Positions 1-8,473 are shown, counted from the stretch's first letter. The stretch is 64,000 bases of DNA from Acidovorax delafieldii 2AN (GCF_000175235.1 NZ_ACQT01000003.1:1-64000); one strand, 5' to 3'. The notes: generated by a model from the sequence alone, not told the origin. A program made the numbers and translations.

Positions 1-38
1 CGCGCACCGGCGGCCCAATGCGTCGGGTGTCGCGTGCT

Positions 39-566
39 TCATGGCGCGACCCTCACGCGCAGGCCCGGGCTTTGCGCGGCGACGACGGCAGCCTTCTGCC
101 GGGGACTCGCATCCGCGGTACGCGCGGATGGCAGATGCCGGTACACCTTCCAGGCATAGGTGGCTCTGGCCTGCGTGCAGGCGTCGCCTTTGAGCTGGGT
201 GCACGCGGCGTTGTAGGCGCCCACGGCGTTCCAACTGACGCCGTGGCGAGCGAAGCTGTCGGCCATCAGCCAGGCCCCCACCTGCAGGTTCACGCAGGGG
301 TCGTACAGATCGGCCTCGCGGATGCCGAAGCCGGCCAGCCGGGGCAGGTGCCGGCTGTTGATCTGCATGAGACCGATGTCGTAGCTGCCCGTGCGCTTCT
401 CATGCGCGCGGTTCACCGCGCGCGGGTTCAGGCTCGACTCGGTGCGTGCGACGGCATAGAGCAGCTCCGGCGCAATGCCGTAGCGTTGCGCGGCCGCGTC
501 CCAGCACATGGCCAGGGCCGGCGCGGCCGGCAACAGCGCTACCATGAAAACGACAACCCAGCGCAT
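39..566 (-). CDS. Lytic transglycosylase of the conjugation apparatus (SLT / VirB1-like)
   Basis: Periplasmic peptidoglycan hydrolase expected to open the cell wall for the type IV secretion channel. The 175-residue product begins with a signal peptide (hydrophobic [16 protein letters not shown], probable cleavage after ALA). The SLT fold is shown by the catalytic glutamate in ARTESSLNP (about residue 43), the GLMQIN motif (about residue 65) and [10 protein letters not shown] near residue 120. It is the leftmost gene of the minus-strand transfer module and probably sits next to channel genes lying outside the window. The tail after residue 150 is low in complexity. Family assignment is firm; the specific role in conjugation is inferred from its neighbours TraD and TraI. 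Confidence 0.9.
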   Translation of the reverse strand: MRWVVVFMVALLPAAPALAMCWDAAAQRYGIAPELLYAVARTESSLNPRAVNRAHEKRTGSYDIGLMQINSRHLPRLAGFGIREADLYDPCVNLQVGAWLMADSFARHGVSWNAVGAYNAACTQLKGDACTQARATYAWKVYRHLPSARTADASPRQKAAVVAAQSPGLRVRVAP

Positions 567-707
567 CCGACACCCCCCAATGGTTCAGGACAAGCCCGCT
601 GCGGTGCGGGCACGGGGTGAGGACCGGCGTGCCGGTCAGGGTATTGGCGGGTGAGCGGGGCGGGAGCCCGGGAGGTCAAAGCGGGTGAGCGGCACCAAGC
701 CGCGAGG

Positions 708-1205
708 TCATCGCCGGTGTCGCGGCGCGAGCTGGGTCAGGTGGCGCTCCACCATGTTGCGGCGCGCCTGGACCAGCACGGCAGCGCCGGAGGCATCCTC
801 TTGCTGGCACAGCGCCACGCAGGCCGTGGTGAGCTGGTCGAGCTGGAACTTGGGGTTGGGATGCCGGTTGGCGGGCGAGCACTGCAGGTCGTGCAGCAGC
901 TCGAACTGGGGACGCCACAGCGACTCGCGCCGGCGCGGCGTGGTGGGCGAGCGCATGACCAGCGCGGTTCCGAGGAAGCCGAAGATGCGTTCCGCGGCGT
1001 CGTCGCTGTTGAAGACGAGGGCCACGCAGGCACTGAGCAGATCCGGGATGCGGAACGTGGGAGCGACGTTGCTCTCGCTGCGCAGCAGGGCATAGAGCCA
1101 GTTGTGCTCCTCCAGCCATAGGCGCGTCTCGACCACGTCGCTGGAGTCGGTGGCGCCTTCGCAGGCATGCCCCGTGGGGCCGGTGTTCGGCATGGCAATC
1201 AGCAT
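708..1205 (-). CDS. Hypothetical protein of the transfer module
   Basis: A 165-residue soluble protein with no domain I recognise. I placed the start at the ATG at 1205 because GAGGA lies 9 nt upstream; in-frame upstream starts (to 1247) would add about 14 residues. The protein is rich in helix-forming segments, with a central RIPDLLSACVALVFNSDD stretch and a basic C-terminus. There is no signal peptide or membrane segment. It lies between the transglycosylase and a DUF5983-like gene, on the same strand as the tra genes, so a conserved accessory role in the element is likely, but its function is unknown. Confidence 0.6.
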   Translation of the reverse strand: MLIAMPNTGPTGHACEGATDSSDVVETRLWLEEHNWLYALLRSESNVAPTFRIPDLLSACVALVFNSDDAAERIFGFLGTALVMRSPTTPRRRESLWRPQFELLHDLQCSPANRHPNPKFQLDQLTTACVALCQQEDASGAAVLVQARRNMVERHLTQLAPRHRR

Positions 1206-1407
1206 GGCATGGGTCCTCGTGTCCTGGCGTTCCATGAACGCGCGCATCGGCGCATGGACAGAGAATAGGAGGGGGCTTCATGCATGTCGCCCGGGAATGA
1301 AGCTGAACTCAGGGGTGTTTCGCGATCAGCGTCTCAGGGTGTCCGATCTGATAGAACGCGAGTCACGGAAATGCGTTGAGATTCAGTGAGTCCACTCATC
1401 ACTGACC

Positions 1408-1716
1408 TCATGGCGTGAGAGCCTGGGCATCGAATATGGGAAGTCCGTCAATGACCGGTCCCTCGGCGTCGAAGAAGAGCCACTCAATGCCGGCGCGTGT
1501 CGAGATGTCCCAGATGAGTGAGAGATCAGTCTCGATGGGAGTGCGGTGTGGTGGCGATCCGACATACACCAGTCCGCCGAACTCGGTGGGATAGGCGTTC
1601 ACCGACAGGTCGTTCTCTTGCAGACCGGCGCGTGTGGCCGGCTGCAGATGGGACAGTGAAAGTACGGTGATCGACTCCGCCAATTCCCGGAGGCGGTCGA
1701 TGCAGGCTGTGGTCAT
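1408..1716 (-). CDS. DUF5983-like small protein, paralogue 1 of 3
   Basis: A 102-residue protein that is clearly paralogous to the genes at 24941-25249 and 29205-29522. Shared features in order: an N-terminal RLRELAES helix, a short LSLSHL strand, ATR, an LSVNAYP motif, (E/D)FGGxVYVG, and a closing segment of the form AGIEWLxFDAE. This pattern matches what I know as the DUF5983 family of mobile-element proteins, whose function is not established. The 102-residue length fits the other two copies. It follows the inserted regulator gene at 1836-2081, which is transcribed divergently. Confidence 0.65.
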   Translation of the reverse strand: MTTACIDRLRELAESITVLSLSHLQPATRAGLQENDLSVNAYPTEFGGLVYVGSPPHRTPIETDLSLIWDISTRAGIEWLFFDAEGPVIDGLPIFDAQALTP

Positions 1717-1835
1717 GGTCGTGCCCTCGGCAAAGGCGGTACGTCAATGCAATTCCGATCACAGGCTCTTCCATCCGTCGGTGATGTGGAAGATCGTCCG
1801 TGGTGTGATTGGCATCATATCCCCACCATGCGGGG

Positions 1836-2081
1836 ATGCCCATTACCTCGCCTCGGCACGCCAACGACCCGGTGCTCATCGCACTGGGCGCTGCCATTCG
1901 CCGTAGCCGACTCGCGCGAGGCATCTCTCAAGAAGAACTTGCACACCGCAGTGCCATCGACCGTTCCTACATGAGCAGCATCGAACGCGGCGGCCAGAAT
2001 CCCGGGATCGTCTCCGTCACTCGTATTGCAAGAGCGATGGAGATGACCGTGACCGAATTGATGGCCGAAGCCGAGTTGTAG
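1836..2081 (+). CDS. XRE-family helix-turn-helix regulator
   Basis: An 81-residue one-domain DNA-binding protein. The Cro/C1-type HTH covers residues 15-70: LGAAIRRSRLARGISQEEL (helices 1-2), AHRSAIDRSYMSSIERG (recognition helix) and NPGIVSVTRIARAMEMT. The start at 1836 gives the normal length for the family; the upstream in-frame ATG at 1809 would add only a poorly structured extension. It is the only plus-strand gene between minus-strand genes of the transfer module, with about 120 nt of divergent promoter space toward 1716, which suggests a later insertion. It may control itself and the adjacent DUF5983-like gene. Confidence 0.85.
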   Translation: MPITSPRHANDPVLIALGAAIRRSRLARGISQEELAHRSAIDRSYMSSIERGGQNPGIVSVTRIARAMEMTVTELMAEAEL

Positions 2082-2110
2082 CGGTCAAGAGCCAAGGTCC
2101 AAGAGCGCAG

Positions 2111-2734
2111 TCACGCCCGCCGATGAAAATGCGTGAGGGCACGGCCTAGCAGCACCATCATTGCGATGGGCGACCCGGCCAGCATCGCTGGGTGCACTCG
2201 GATGGGCAGCACGAATGCGACGACCGTCGCGCAGCCTGTGATGATCAACAGAGAGCACCACACGGCGAACATCTCCGGGTCATGCAGCAGGAACTCCTTG
2301 GATCGGACCACACGAAGCAGGAGGCCGTCGATGCCCGCGGCCAGCGCCAGTGGGATCAGCCAGGGCAGCCATTCCAGCAGACTGGAAAGGCGGTAGCTGG
2401 CGAGCATCAGCAGCGCATCGACCGAGCGGAAGTAAGTGTTGTTGAACAGGCGCTGGTTGACCGAGCCCATCTCGGCAGCGACGGCGCGGTTGACGCCCTG
2501 GGGCTTGGGCATGTCCCTCAGCGCCGGGAGGGGACTGGCCTCGGCGGCATGGGACTGCATTTTGATGGCGCGATCCAGCATCCGGTAGGCGGGCTCTGCG
2601 CCCCAGAAGTCGACCGCCACCTGGTGCTCGCTGCGCAGCTGCTCCAGGAAGCGTTCGGGCGGATGCACGGCAGGCACGTACAGCACCAGGATGAGCAGCA
2701 GCACGAGGGAGATGACGGCGACGGCCCGGATCAC
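2111..2734 (-). CDS. DUF4400-family conjugation membrane protein (TraJ-like, TIGR03747 type)
   Basis: A 207-residue inner-membrane protein. There is an N-terminal membrane segment (AVAVISLVLLLILVLYV, residues 4-20), a soluble stretch of about 100 residues, then hydrophobic segments at roughly residues 122-140, 160-178 and 182-200. The start overlaps the end of traD by 4 nt, so the two are translationally coupled. In SXT/IncC and PFGI-type elements a DUF4400 protein follows TraI and TraD in the same order, which supports the call. It presumably assists the coupling protein or the channel. No catalytic motif is visible. Confidence 0.75.
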   Translation of the reverse strand: MIRAVAVISLVLLLILVLYVPAVHPPERFLEQLRSEHQVAVDFWGAEPAYRMLDRAIKMQSHAAEASPLPALRDMPKPQGVNRAVAAEMGSVNQRLFNNTYFRSVDALLMLASYRLSSLLEWLPWLIPLALAAGIDGLLLRVVRSKEFLLHDPEMFAVWCSLLIITGCATVVAFVLPIRVHPAMLAGSPIAMMVLLGRALTHFHRRA

Positions 2735-4632
2735 GCGGCCGCTCCTCGCGGCTGCACGTCCGCATCCGAGTTGATGATCGGGAACCGGCCCTTGATGATG
2801 CGGCCGCCCGATACCGAGGCGAAGTACTGCAGGTTCGGCAGCTTGCCCAGGATGTCCGCTGGCACCACCTCTTCAAAGCTTTCGGTGAGCTGGGTCGAGT
2901 AGCTCGACGAGAAATCCCCGATGTGGGTGTCGGCCCCGTGGCTCAGGCCGACGCGCACCGTGTGGATCGCGGTCTTGCCGAAGGTCTCGACCACGAAGTC
3001 CTGCGTGGGCCGGTCCTTGGTGCGCAGTGCGATCAGGTTGTTCAGGTTGCCCAGCGCCATGCGCGCCGCATCCTCGCTGCCCAGGCGCCGCGCCAGGTCG
3101 GCCAGGGTCTGCATGGCGCAGGTGGCGAAGATGCCGCCCTCGGCGCCCTTGTTCAGGATCTCGATCAGCGGCTGGTTGATGACGTTGCTGACCTCGTCCA
3201 CGAACAGCGAGATGCGTCGATAGGTGCCGAGGTTGTAGCGCATGCCGGCGCGGGCGGCCTGGTCGGCCAGGGCCAGGGCGCCGATGGCCGAAGCGACCGA
3301 CGGATCGGGCAGCGAGTCCAGGCACATGTATAGCACATGGCCGCCGCGCTCGATCTTCTCGAAGTTCATGATCGGGCGCGGATCGTCAGCGTCGAATGGA
3401 TCCGGTGAAAGGCTGCGGCCCAGGTCGCCCGAGGTCAGCATCGAGAGGATCGGCAGCAGGTTCGCCGTGATCTTCTGGTAGTGCTCCCGGTTGTGGCGGA
3501 ACGTGCGGACCTGGGCGTCGAGCACCTTGCTGCGCTGATTCTGCGCGACGTGGTGCTCGTAGTAGGCGACGAATCCCATCAGGTCGGCGCTGGCTGCCTC
3601 GGAGGGTCGGCGCATGTTGCCCCGGTGCGCATCGTGCAGCAGCTTGCGCATCTCGGGCTGGTCGCGCCAGCCATGGCCCAGCAGCTGCTCGTAGAAGCGC
3701 CGCAGCGAGGCTTCCAGCACCGGTTCGATGCCGCCCTCGATGTACTTGGTGAGCTTGATGAGGTTCGGCCGTTCTTCGAGCTCGACCAGGCCTTGCACCA
3801 CGACGTTGACCGCGTCCCAGCCGAAGGCCGTGAACGCCCCAGCCGTGTCGGGCGGCATGATGGACTGGATGCGCGATGCGATCTCGGTGGGCTTTTGCCA
3901 GTTGAAGGTGAAGTCCAGGCGGACACCGCGCTCCGGAAAGGCGGGGTGGAACTCCATGAAGGTGTCCGCCTCGCGGTAGTCCTCGCAGGCGCGCTCGACC
4001 ACCCGCTTGAGGCGGCGGCTGTTCTTGGGGTCGATCACGATCACGACGTCGCCGCGGCACACGGCCTGGGTGATCAGGTTGGCCAGCGCCACGCCCTTGC
4101 CCGACTGCGTGGTGCCCACCAGCAGCGTGCCGCCCTCGAAGTTCTGCAAGGGCCGGTGCAGCGGGTGTTCGGTCGGCTCCACCCCATGGATGTAGGGCAG
4201 GCCGATCTCGGCATCGGGCTGGGCCGCGCTGCCTTGCCCCATGGCGTGCTGCAACCATGGGGGCACGTTGAACTCGCGGTAGTCCACCTTGGCGAGCTCG
4301 TACAGGCGCTGCGCATGCACAGGCCGCCACTCGAAGCCGAAACCCAGGAAGACCTGTGCTGGATCCGTGCACAGGCGGCCCAACTCCTGCGAGCTCAGCA
4401 CCTGGATGCGGCGCCCGCCGAGCGATCCGCGCAGCCGCAGGATGCGCACCGCCTGGGCTGTCCGTCGACACGCCATCAGCAGGCAGACGGCAGCGAGCGC
4501 CAGCGCAGGAAGAACGGGCACTGGGCCCGTCAGTGCGATGACCGCGAAGTACAGCGCGGCAGCCAGCCACACCAGGCCCGCATGGGCCTCGAAGGCGCGC
4601 CGCCAGGGCATCTCGTAGCGGCGCACCAGCAT
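2731..4632 (-). CDS. traD: Type IV coupling protein TraD (VirD4 family)
   Basis: This inner-membrane ATPase brings the relaxase-DNA complex to the secretion channel. Of 633 residues, the N-terminus has two membrane segments (about 20-34 and 40-55). The P-loop GTTQSGKG lies at about residues 173-180, followed by VIVIDPKNSRRLKR. The Walker B segment LFVDEVSNVIN is near residues 470-480. The C-terminal region includes AEGGIFATCAMQTLADL, typical of the TraD/TraG AAA core. It begins 1 nt after the relaxase stop and overlaps the DUF4400 gene by 4 nt, so the three form one operon. Length and motifs are complete, with no sign of decay. Confidence 0.93.
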   Translation of the reverse strand: MLVRRYEMPWRRAFEAHAGLVWLAAALYFAVIALTGPVPVLPALALAAVCLLMACRRTAQAVRILRLRGSLGGRRIQVLSSQELGRLCTDPAQVFLGFGFEWRPVHAQRLYELAKVDYREFNVPPWLQHAMGQGSAAQPDAEIGLPYIHGVEPTEHPLHRPLQNFEGGTLLVGTTQSGKGVALANLITQAVCRGDVVIVIDPKNSRRLKRVVERACEDYREADTFMEFHPAFPERGVRLDFTFNWQKPTEIASRIQSIMPPDTAGAFTAFGWDAVNVVVQGLVELEERPNLIKLTKYIEGGIEPVLEASLRRFYEQLLGHGWRDQPEMRKLLHDAHRGNMRRPSEAASADLMGFVAYYEHHVAQNQRSKVLDAQVRTFRHNREHYQKITANLLPILSMLTSGDLGRSLSPDPFDADDPRPIMNFEKIERGGHVLYMCLDSLPDPSVASAIGALALADQAARAGMRYNLGTYRRISLFVDEVSNVINQPLIEILNKGAEGGIFATCAMQTLADLARRLGSEDAARMALGNLNNLIALRTKDRPTQDFVVETFGKTAIHTVRVGLSHGADTHIGDFSSSYSTQLTESFEEVVPADILGKLPNLQYFASVSGGRIIKGRFPIINSDADVQPRGAAA

Positions 4633-4633
4633 G

Positions 4634-6424
4634 TCAGAGGCCTCGGTGCGGTGTGGCGGCTGAGCCGGAAGGTGCGACTACTTTCCCCTCGGCGGCGCAA
4701 GCAAAGGCCTTCGGATCTAGGCCTTCGAGATGCACTGGCGCCAGGATCACGCCCACAACGGTGTCGTCACGAATCTGGCGCGAGACCGTTGGCGGGCCAC
4801 CTGGCTGTGCACGGCGGATCATCCTGATGTCGTCCAGGGCGCGGATCGCGATGCTGGGCTGTATGCCGCGTCGCTCGAAATCGGCCAGCGGCACGAAGAT
4901 CCCCTCGGCCACGGTGCAGACGTCCGAGTTGGCGGCGCTGTCATTGAGGGTCGCCACGATCTCGGCCAGGACATTGCGCACGGCAGGGTTCAGTCGCATC
5001 GGAGCCCGCAGGCGGATGGCGAGTGGCTCCGGCCCCGAAAGTAATGCAGCGGGCGCTTCATCCAAGGGGACGACCTCTTGCCGCGCAGCCAAGGGCGCAT
5101 CGGTATTGCCGGTGGCATCCAGCAACGACAGCTGTTCTTCCGGCGCGGCTGCCGTGGTTGCTTCGGGCAGGGCAGTCGCTGGAGGCGAGGGCGTGGTGGC
5201 CGTGGCGGCTCGTGAGTCTCCGGCTGCCACTGGCTTCGCGTTCGGTACCTGGGCCTGTGGCTTCGCTGGGGATGGTGGCGGAGCGAGAAGGTGAGTCGTC
5301 AGGGCGGCGGGCTGGGGATCAAGGCCTGTCAGCAGGATCGCCGCGTTGGCGAGCTTCACCGCTTCGATCGGCGTCTTGGCGCCCGGTGGTTGTATGGCCC
5401 AGGTTTCCCGGCCTGTGCCGACGGCCACCAAGACCTCGGCCTCGAGCAACAGGTCCAGCAAGGTGTGGGGTGACTTCGGGATGCCGGCCAACTGGTCGCT
5501 CTCCAGCAGCGACAGCACGTCCTCGGCCGCTCCGGGCCAGACCAGGAACAACCCCTCGGGCCCGAGCCAGACGCGGCTCTTGTCACGGTTTGCAATCCAC
5601 GCGGAATGGCCAGCGGCGAGGCGGCGCAGCGCGTCCACGAGATAGCGCTCGAGGTGAGACCCGTACTGGGGCTTGCCGTAGCGGTCGGCGTTGGCCAGCA
5701 GGTTGCGGTCGATGACCAGTGCCATCGACCGGCGCACGAGTTCGTCCAGGACGTTGTGCTCACGGTACTGGGGAACGCCTGCGATGCTGGCCAGGAGCTG
5801 CGACACCACGATGGAATTGCCGTCGCCCAGCATCTGCAGCACTTCGGCCGGAACGACATGGGGCAGGGCGAACAGGCCCGTGCCGCGAGACTCGCGCGCA
5901 TTGGCGCGCCAGCGTACGAAGTAGCGCTCGGCGCCTTGCCGTTCCAGCCACGGCGCCAGGCCGCCCAGGAAGGCGGGCCATTCCTCGCCGTCGGCGGTGG
6001 TCACGATCAGGTGGGTCAGGGTCCGGTGCAGTTCGCAGCACAGGCCACCGATGAAGGTCGCGATGCGCCAGCGCGGCTCCAGCTCGCGGCGCTCGGAAAT
6101 CGTCGCGCGTCCCGAGAAGATGTGCGCGTCCGTACCCTGAAGGCTGAAGAAGGCTGTCTCCAGCCCGAGCTGCAGCAGGCCGCCTGGCGTGTGGAAGTAG
6201 TTGTCGGCGGTGGCGGGCAGCAAGTGCACGAAACCTGCGTACCCGTGAACCAGCGGCATCAGCTCGCGTTCGAAGGTGACTCGATCAGCGCCGAAGCACA
6301 GCTTGATCCGGGCCAGGAGCGCTTGCTGTGCCGCGATGACCGCGTCCAAGGGCACGGCCTCGAAGCCGGGATCCGAGGATGCGAAGGGTTGTACGGCGGC
6401 GCTGGAGGAGGTGCCGGGAGCCAT
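4634..6424 (-). CDS. traI: MobH-family relaxase TraI (TraI_2 domain)
   Basis: This protein nicks the transfer origin and leads the transferred strand. It has 596 residues. The N-terminal TraI_2 domain (about residues 20-330) has the HTPGGLLQLGLETA motif near residue 78 and a metal-binding HD-like helix ending GGLCCELHR near residue 133. A Pro/Ala-rich linker runs from about 385 to 470. The C-terminal domain (about 475-580) starts LAIRLRAPMRLNP and matches the TraI_2_C winged-helix region seen in this family. The ATG is preceded by GGAGATTC. Its position upstream of traD and downstream of flhC-like and flhD-like genes is the SXT/IncC-like order. Confidence 0.92.
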   Translation of the reverse strand: MAPGTSSSAAVQPFASSDPGFEAVPLDAVIAAQQALLARIKLCFGADRVTFERELMPLVHGYAGFVHLLPATADNYFHTPGGLLQLGLETAFFSLQGTDAHIFSGRATISERRELEPRWRIATFIGGLCCELHRTLTHLIVTTADGEEWPAFLGGLAPWLERQGAERYFVRWRANARESRGTGLFALPHVVPAEVLQMLGDGNSIVVSQLLASIAGVPQYREHNVLDELVRRSMALVIDRNLLANADRYGKPQYGSHLERYLVDALRRLAAGHSAWIANRDKSRVWLGPEGLFLVWPGAAEDVLSLLESDQLAGIPKSPHTLLDLLLEAEVLVAVGTGRETWAIQPPGAKTPIEAVKLANAAILLTGLDPQPAALTTHLLAPPPSPAKPQAQVPNAKPVAAGDSRAATATTPSPPATALPEATTAAAPEEQLSLLDATGNTDAPLAARQEVVPLDEAPAALLSGPEPLAIRLRAPMRLNPAVRNVLAEIVATLNDSAANSDVCTVAEGIFVPLADFERRGIQPSIAIRALDDIRMIRRAQPGGPPTVSRQIRDDTVVGVILAPVHLEGLDPKAFACAAEGKVVAPSGSAATPHRGL

Positions 6425-6478
6425 CGAAGAATCTCCGCGCCTGTGCGGGGCGCATGGACATTCATTGTTCAGAGATGG

Positions 6479-7141
6479 CTAGGTTTCGGCTGCTGGCAAT
6501 GAGGGCGAAGTGGAGGGGGTTTCGCCATTGGCTTCCGTGTGCGAGCCCGGAACAGGCATCAGATGGGCGATCAGATCCTCCGAAACCGGCGGTTGCTCGG
6601 CGAAGGATGCGGTGAGGCGCGGATCGCGGGCGTGTCGGTCGACCAACTGGCAGAAGGGGCAGGGCCGTGCCGTCGTGTCGGTGCCCCCCAGCGCATCCAG
6701 GAATTCGCTACCGCAGCGGGCGCAGGATGCCAGGCGGAAGCTCGGGACCTTGGCGATCCACAAACCCTCGGTGTGGGCCGCGAGGTCGAAAGCCCGGTCG
6801 AAGCTGATGCGAGGCGGGGGCCTGTGCATCGACTGGTAGTAGCGGTACGCACCGACCAGGGCTTCAGGCGCCGGAAATCCCAGAAAGCGCATGCGCCGGA
6901 AGTTGGCGATGACGACGGACGCTTCGATCCGTTGCAGGAGGTTGGCGTTGTGGTACCACTCGCGGGAATTCGGCGCCCTGCCGCAGGGTGGTTGGGCGTG
7001 CGCATTGAACAGCAGATACAGCAACTCGCGCGGACGCAGTCCAGTGAGGTGGTGGATCGTCCGGATGCGCGCCCCCAGCGCTGCACAGTCACGGGCCAGC
7101 TTTAGCGTCCGTATGCGCTGGCTGATCTTGGTGCCCGGCAT
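6479..7141 (-). CDS. FlhC-like master activator (SetC/AcaC type)
   Basis: A 220-residue transcription activator subunit. The FlhC fold shows as an N-terminal DNA-contact helix set (RIRTLKLARDCAALGARI; HHLTGLRPRELLYLLF) and a C-terminal zinc site with CARC at about residue 150 and CPFC about 20 residues later. Host FlhC with FlhD activates flagellar genes; in SXT/R391 and IncC elements the homologues SetCD/AcaCD instead switch on transfer genes. The stop of the flhD-like gene abuts this start, so the two are coupled. Being directly upstream of traI, it is most likely the element's own activator rather than a flagellar gene. C-terminal residues after 185 are low-complexity. Confidence 0.88.
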   Translation of the reverse strand: MPGTKISQRIRTLKLARDCAALGARIRTIHHLTGLRPRELLYLLFNAHAQPPCGRAPNSREWYHNANLLQRIEASVVIANFRRMRFLGFPAPEALVGAYRYYQSMHRPPPRISFDRAFDLAAHTEGLWIAKVPSFRLASCARCGSEFLDALGGTDTTARPCPFCQLVDRHARDPRLTASFAEQPPVSEDLIAHLMPVPGSHTEANGETPSTSPSLPAAET

Positions 7142-7456
7142 CTATCGGGACACCTGAATGTGCATGGACGGCGCAGGGAGTGGCGAACGCGCGGCGGCGA
7201 GGGTGCCCACAAGTGGCGGCGGGGCGTCGATCAGCGCGACAAGGTCGGCCCGCGGCACGAACAAGGACGTCTGGCCGACCGCGTGTACCAGGCTCCAGAC
7301 TTCGGCGGGACTCATCGTGCGCAGGCGCTCGGCCTGGGCCGCATGCAGGCTGAACTTGCGGCAGGTCTCCACCATGTCGCGTTCCGCGCCGACAAGGATG
7401 GCATGGAGCAATTGCAGGTTGGTGGATTGCACATCGGATAGAAGCAGGTGGCACAT
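7142..7456 (-). CDS. FlhD-like partner of the activator (SetD/AcaD type)
   Basis: A 104-residue all-helical protein resembling FlhD: an N-terminal LHAILVGAERDMVETCRKFSL region, then AERLRTMSPAEVWSLVHAVGQ and the LFVPRADL segment. FlhD forms a ring with FlhC and sets promoter recognition. GAGGAAAC lies just before the ATG at 7456. The gene is the first of the minus-strand operon and faces the repressor gene across a 261-nt control region with two palindromes, so repression of this pair is the probable switch for transfer. Confidence 0.82.
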   Translation of the reverse strand: MCHLLLSDVQSTNLQLLHAILVGAERDMVETCRKFSLHAAQAERLRTMSPAEVWSLVHAVGQTSLFVPRADLVALIDAPPPLVGTLAAARSPLPAPSMHIQVSR

Positions 7457-7545
7457 GATCGTTTCCTCGATGCCCCTCTGAGGGGAGTGTCAACAATGTT
7501 TCACGGGTACTCGATTCAGATGGATTGGTGGTCAGGTTTGAGTCA

Positions 7546-7557
7546 GCATATGCTGTG
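7546..7557. promoter_or_regulatory. Palindrome CAGCATATGCTG, candidate operator 1
   Basis: A perfect 12-bp inverted repeat about 90 bp from the flhD-like start. Its centre is 21 bp (two DNA turns) from that of the next palindrome, which fits two repressor dimers bound on one face of the helix. Its role as an operator is inferred. Confidence 0.5.
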
Positions 7558-7566
7558 ACCTGTGAA

Positions 7567-7578
7567 GATGTGCACATC
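7567..7578. promoter_or_regulatory. Palindrome GATGTGCACATC, candidate operator 2
   Basis: A perfect 12-bp inverted repeat, centre-to-centre 21 bp from the first palindrome. The two share the general layout of an outer purine-rich half-site around a self-complementary hexamer (CATATG or GTGCAC). It lies about 140 bp before the repressor start at 7718. Operator function is inferred. Confidence 0.5.
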
Positions 7579-7717
7579 ATTTGCTCCTTTCGCGACGACG
7601 CGCTGAAAGCGCCACCGGAAAGGACAAGGATTGGCGGTCGATTTCGAAACCGGCCACATTCAGTAACAGAAGTAGCGGTAGAACACCCGCCTTTGACTTC
7701 TTTGCGCAGGAGAAGAT

Positions 7718-8473
7718 GTGACTGCCAAGACAATGTCGTTGGGATCTGCAGTACCACGCTCGCCTGCGGATCGGCGAGGACGGTTGGAAGGCGCCCGTGC
7801 CGTGAATCGCGCTGGCCGTTCTGCGTCGGCATCCCCGCCGGGTGATCTCGATCTGGTTCCCGGTGTGCGTGACCGTCTGCAAGCCAGGCTGGCCGCCATG
7901 GGCGTTCCCGCCGACAAGACGGTTTCGCACGTGGCTGGGATCACGCATCGTGCCTCCCAGAGCGTGCGTCGATGGTTCGACGCCCCCGAGCCCGGCTTGC
8001 CGGATCTCGAGTCGTTCGCCCGGCTGTGCGCGGGCCTGGGTTGCAGTGCGGACGAGATCATCGGCGCATTGCGCCCGCAGGCCGAAGATCAAGCCCACTG
8101 CACGCAACTCATCCAGGTGGCCAATTGCATCCAGGCCATTGCCGATTCGCTCGCCCATCGCGGCCAACTGGGCACACCAGTGCAAGTGCCCGGCGACGAG
8201 ATGGCGCCCCACCTGAAGGCGGGCGATCTTGTCTTCGTCGATTCGACCGTGACCGAACTGGCTGGCAATGGAATCTATGCGTTCACCTGCAATGGCAGTC
8301 TGCTCATCCGGCGGGTCGAACGGCGCATCGACCGGAGCATCGTGCTCAAGTGCGACAACAAGGCCTACCAGGACTACGAGTGGACGAGCGCAACGGCGGC
8401 CGCAAGGCGCCGCGTCAAGATCCTCGGCAAGGTGCGCAGCGCCATCAGCGTGAAGGTGTTCGGAGGCCGATAG
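7718..8473 (+). CDS. SetR/CI-like repressor with S24-type C-domain lacking the catalytic dyad
   Basis: A 251-residue repressor with an HTH at about residues 68-115 (VSHVAGITHRASQSVRRWF, then LESFARLCAGLGCSADEI) and a C-terminal S24/LexA-like fold (about 155-245). The family's serine motif is normally GDSM; here it reads VPGDEMAPHLKAGD, with glutamate (about residue 161) in the serine position. The lysine position is arginine (LLIRRV, about residue 198), and I see no Ala-Gly cleavage site in the linker. RecA-driven self-cleavage is therefore unlikely. I used the GTG at 7718, with AGGAGA upstream; the ATG at 7733 is an alternative. It stands divergent to the flhDC-like operon, as expected for its main target. 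Confidence 0.85.
   Translation: MTAKTMSLGSAVPRSPADRRGRLEGARAVNRAGRSASASPPGDLDLVPGVRDRLQARLAAMGVPADKTVSHVAGITHRASQSVRRWFDAPEPGLPDLESFARLCAGLGCSADEIIGALRPQAEDQAHCTQLIQVANCIQAIADSLAHRGQLGTPVQVPGDEMAPHLKAGDLVFVDSTVTELAGNGIYAFTCNGSLLIRRVERRIDRSIVLKCDNKAYQDYEWTSATAAARRRVKILGKVRSAISVKVFGGR

Larger units (their letters stand above)
7457..7717. promoter_or_regulatory. Divergent control region between flhDC-like operon and repressor
   Basis: The 261-nt intergenic space separates the minus-strand activator operon from the plus-strand repressor gene. It is less GC-rich than its flanks (for example 7490-7580) and carries two perfect 12-bp palindromes, listed separately. By analogy to the setR/setCD-type switches of SXT-like elements, it should contain both promoters and repressor operators. 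I could not assign -35/-10 boxes with confidence. Confidence 0.6.

Noticed and set aside
3481-4827. Long plus-strand open frame (about 448 codons) opposite traD
   Set aside because: It is antisense to the complete, motif-bearing traD gene. GC-rich genes commonly leave the opposite strand open, and its translation is of low complexity with no motif.
6479-7456. Host flagellar flhDC operon
   Set aside because: The gene pair leads directly into traI and traD with no flagellar gene nearby, and faces a phage-type repressor, which fits SetCD/AcaCD-type activators of mobile elements.
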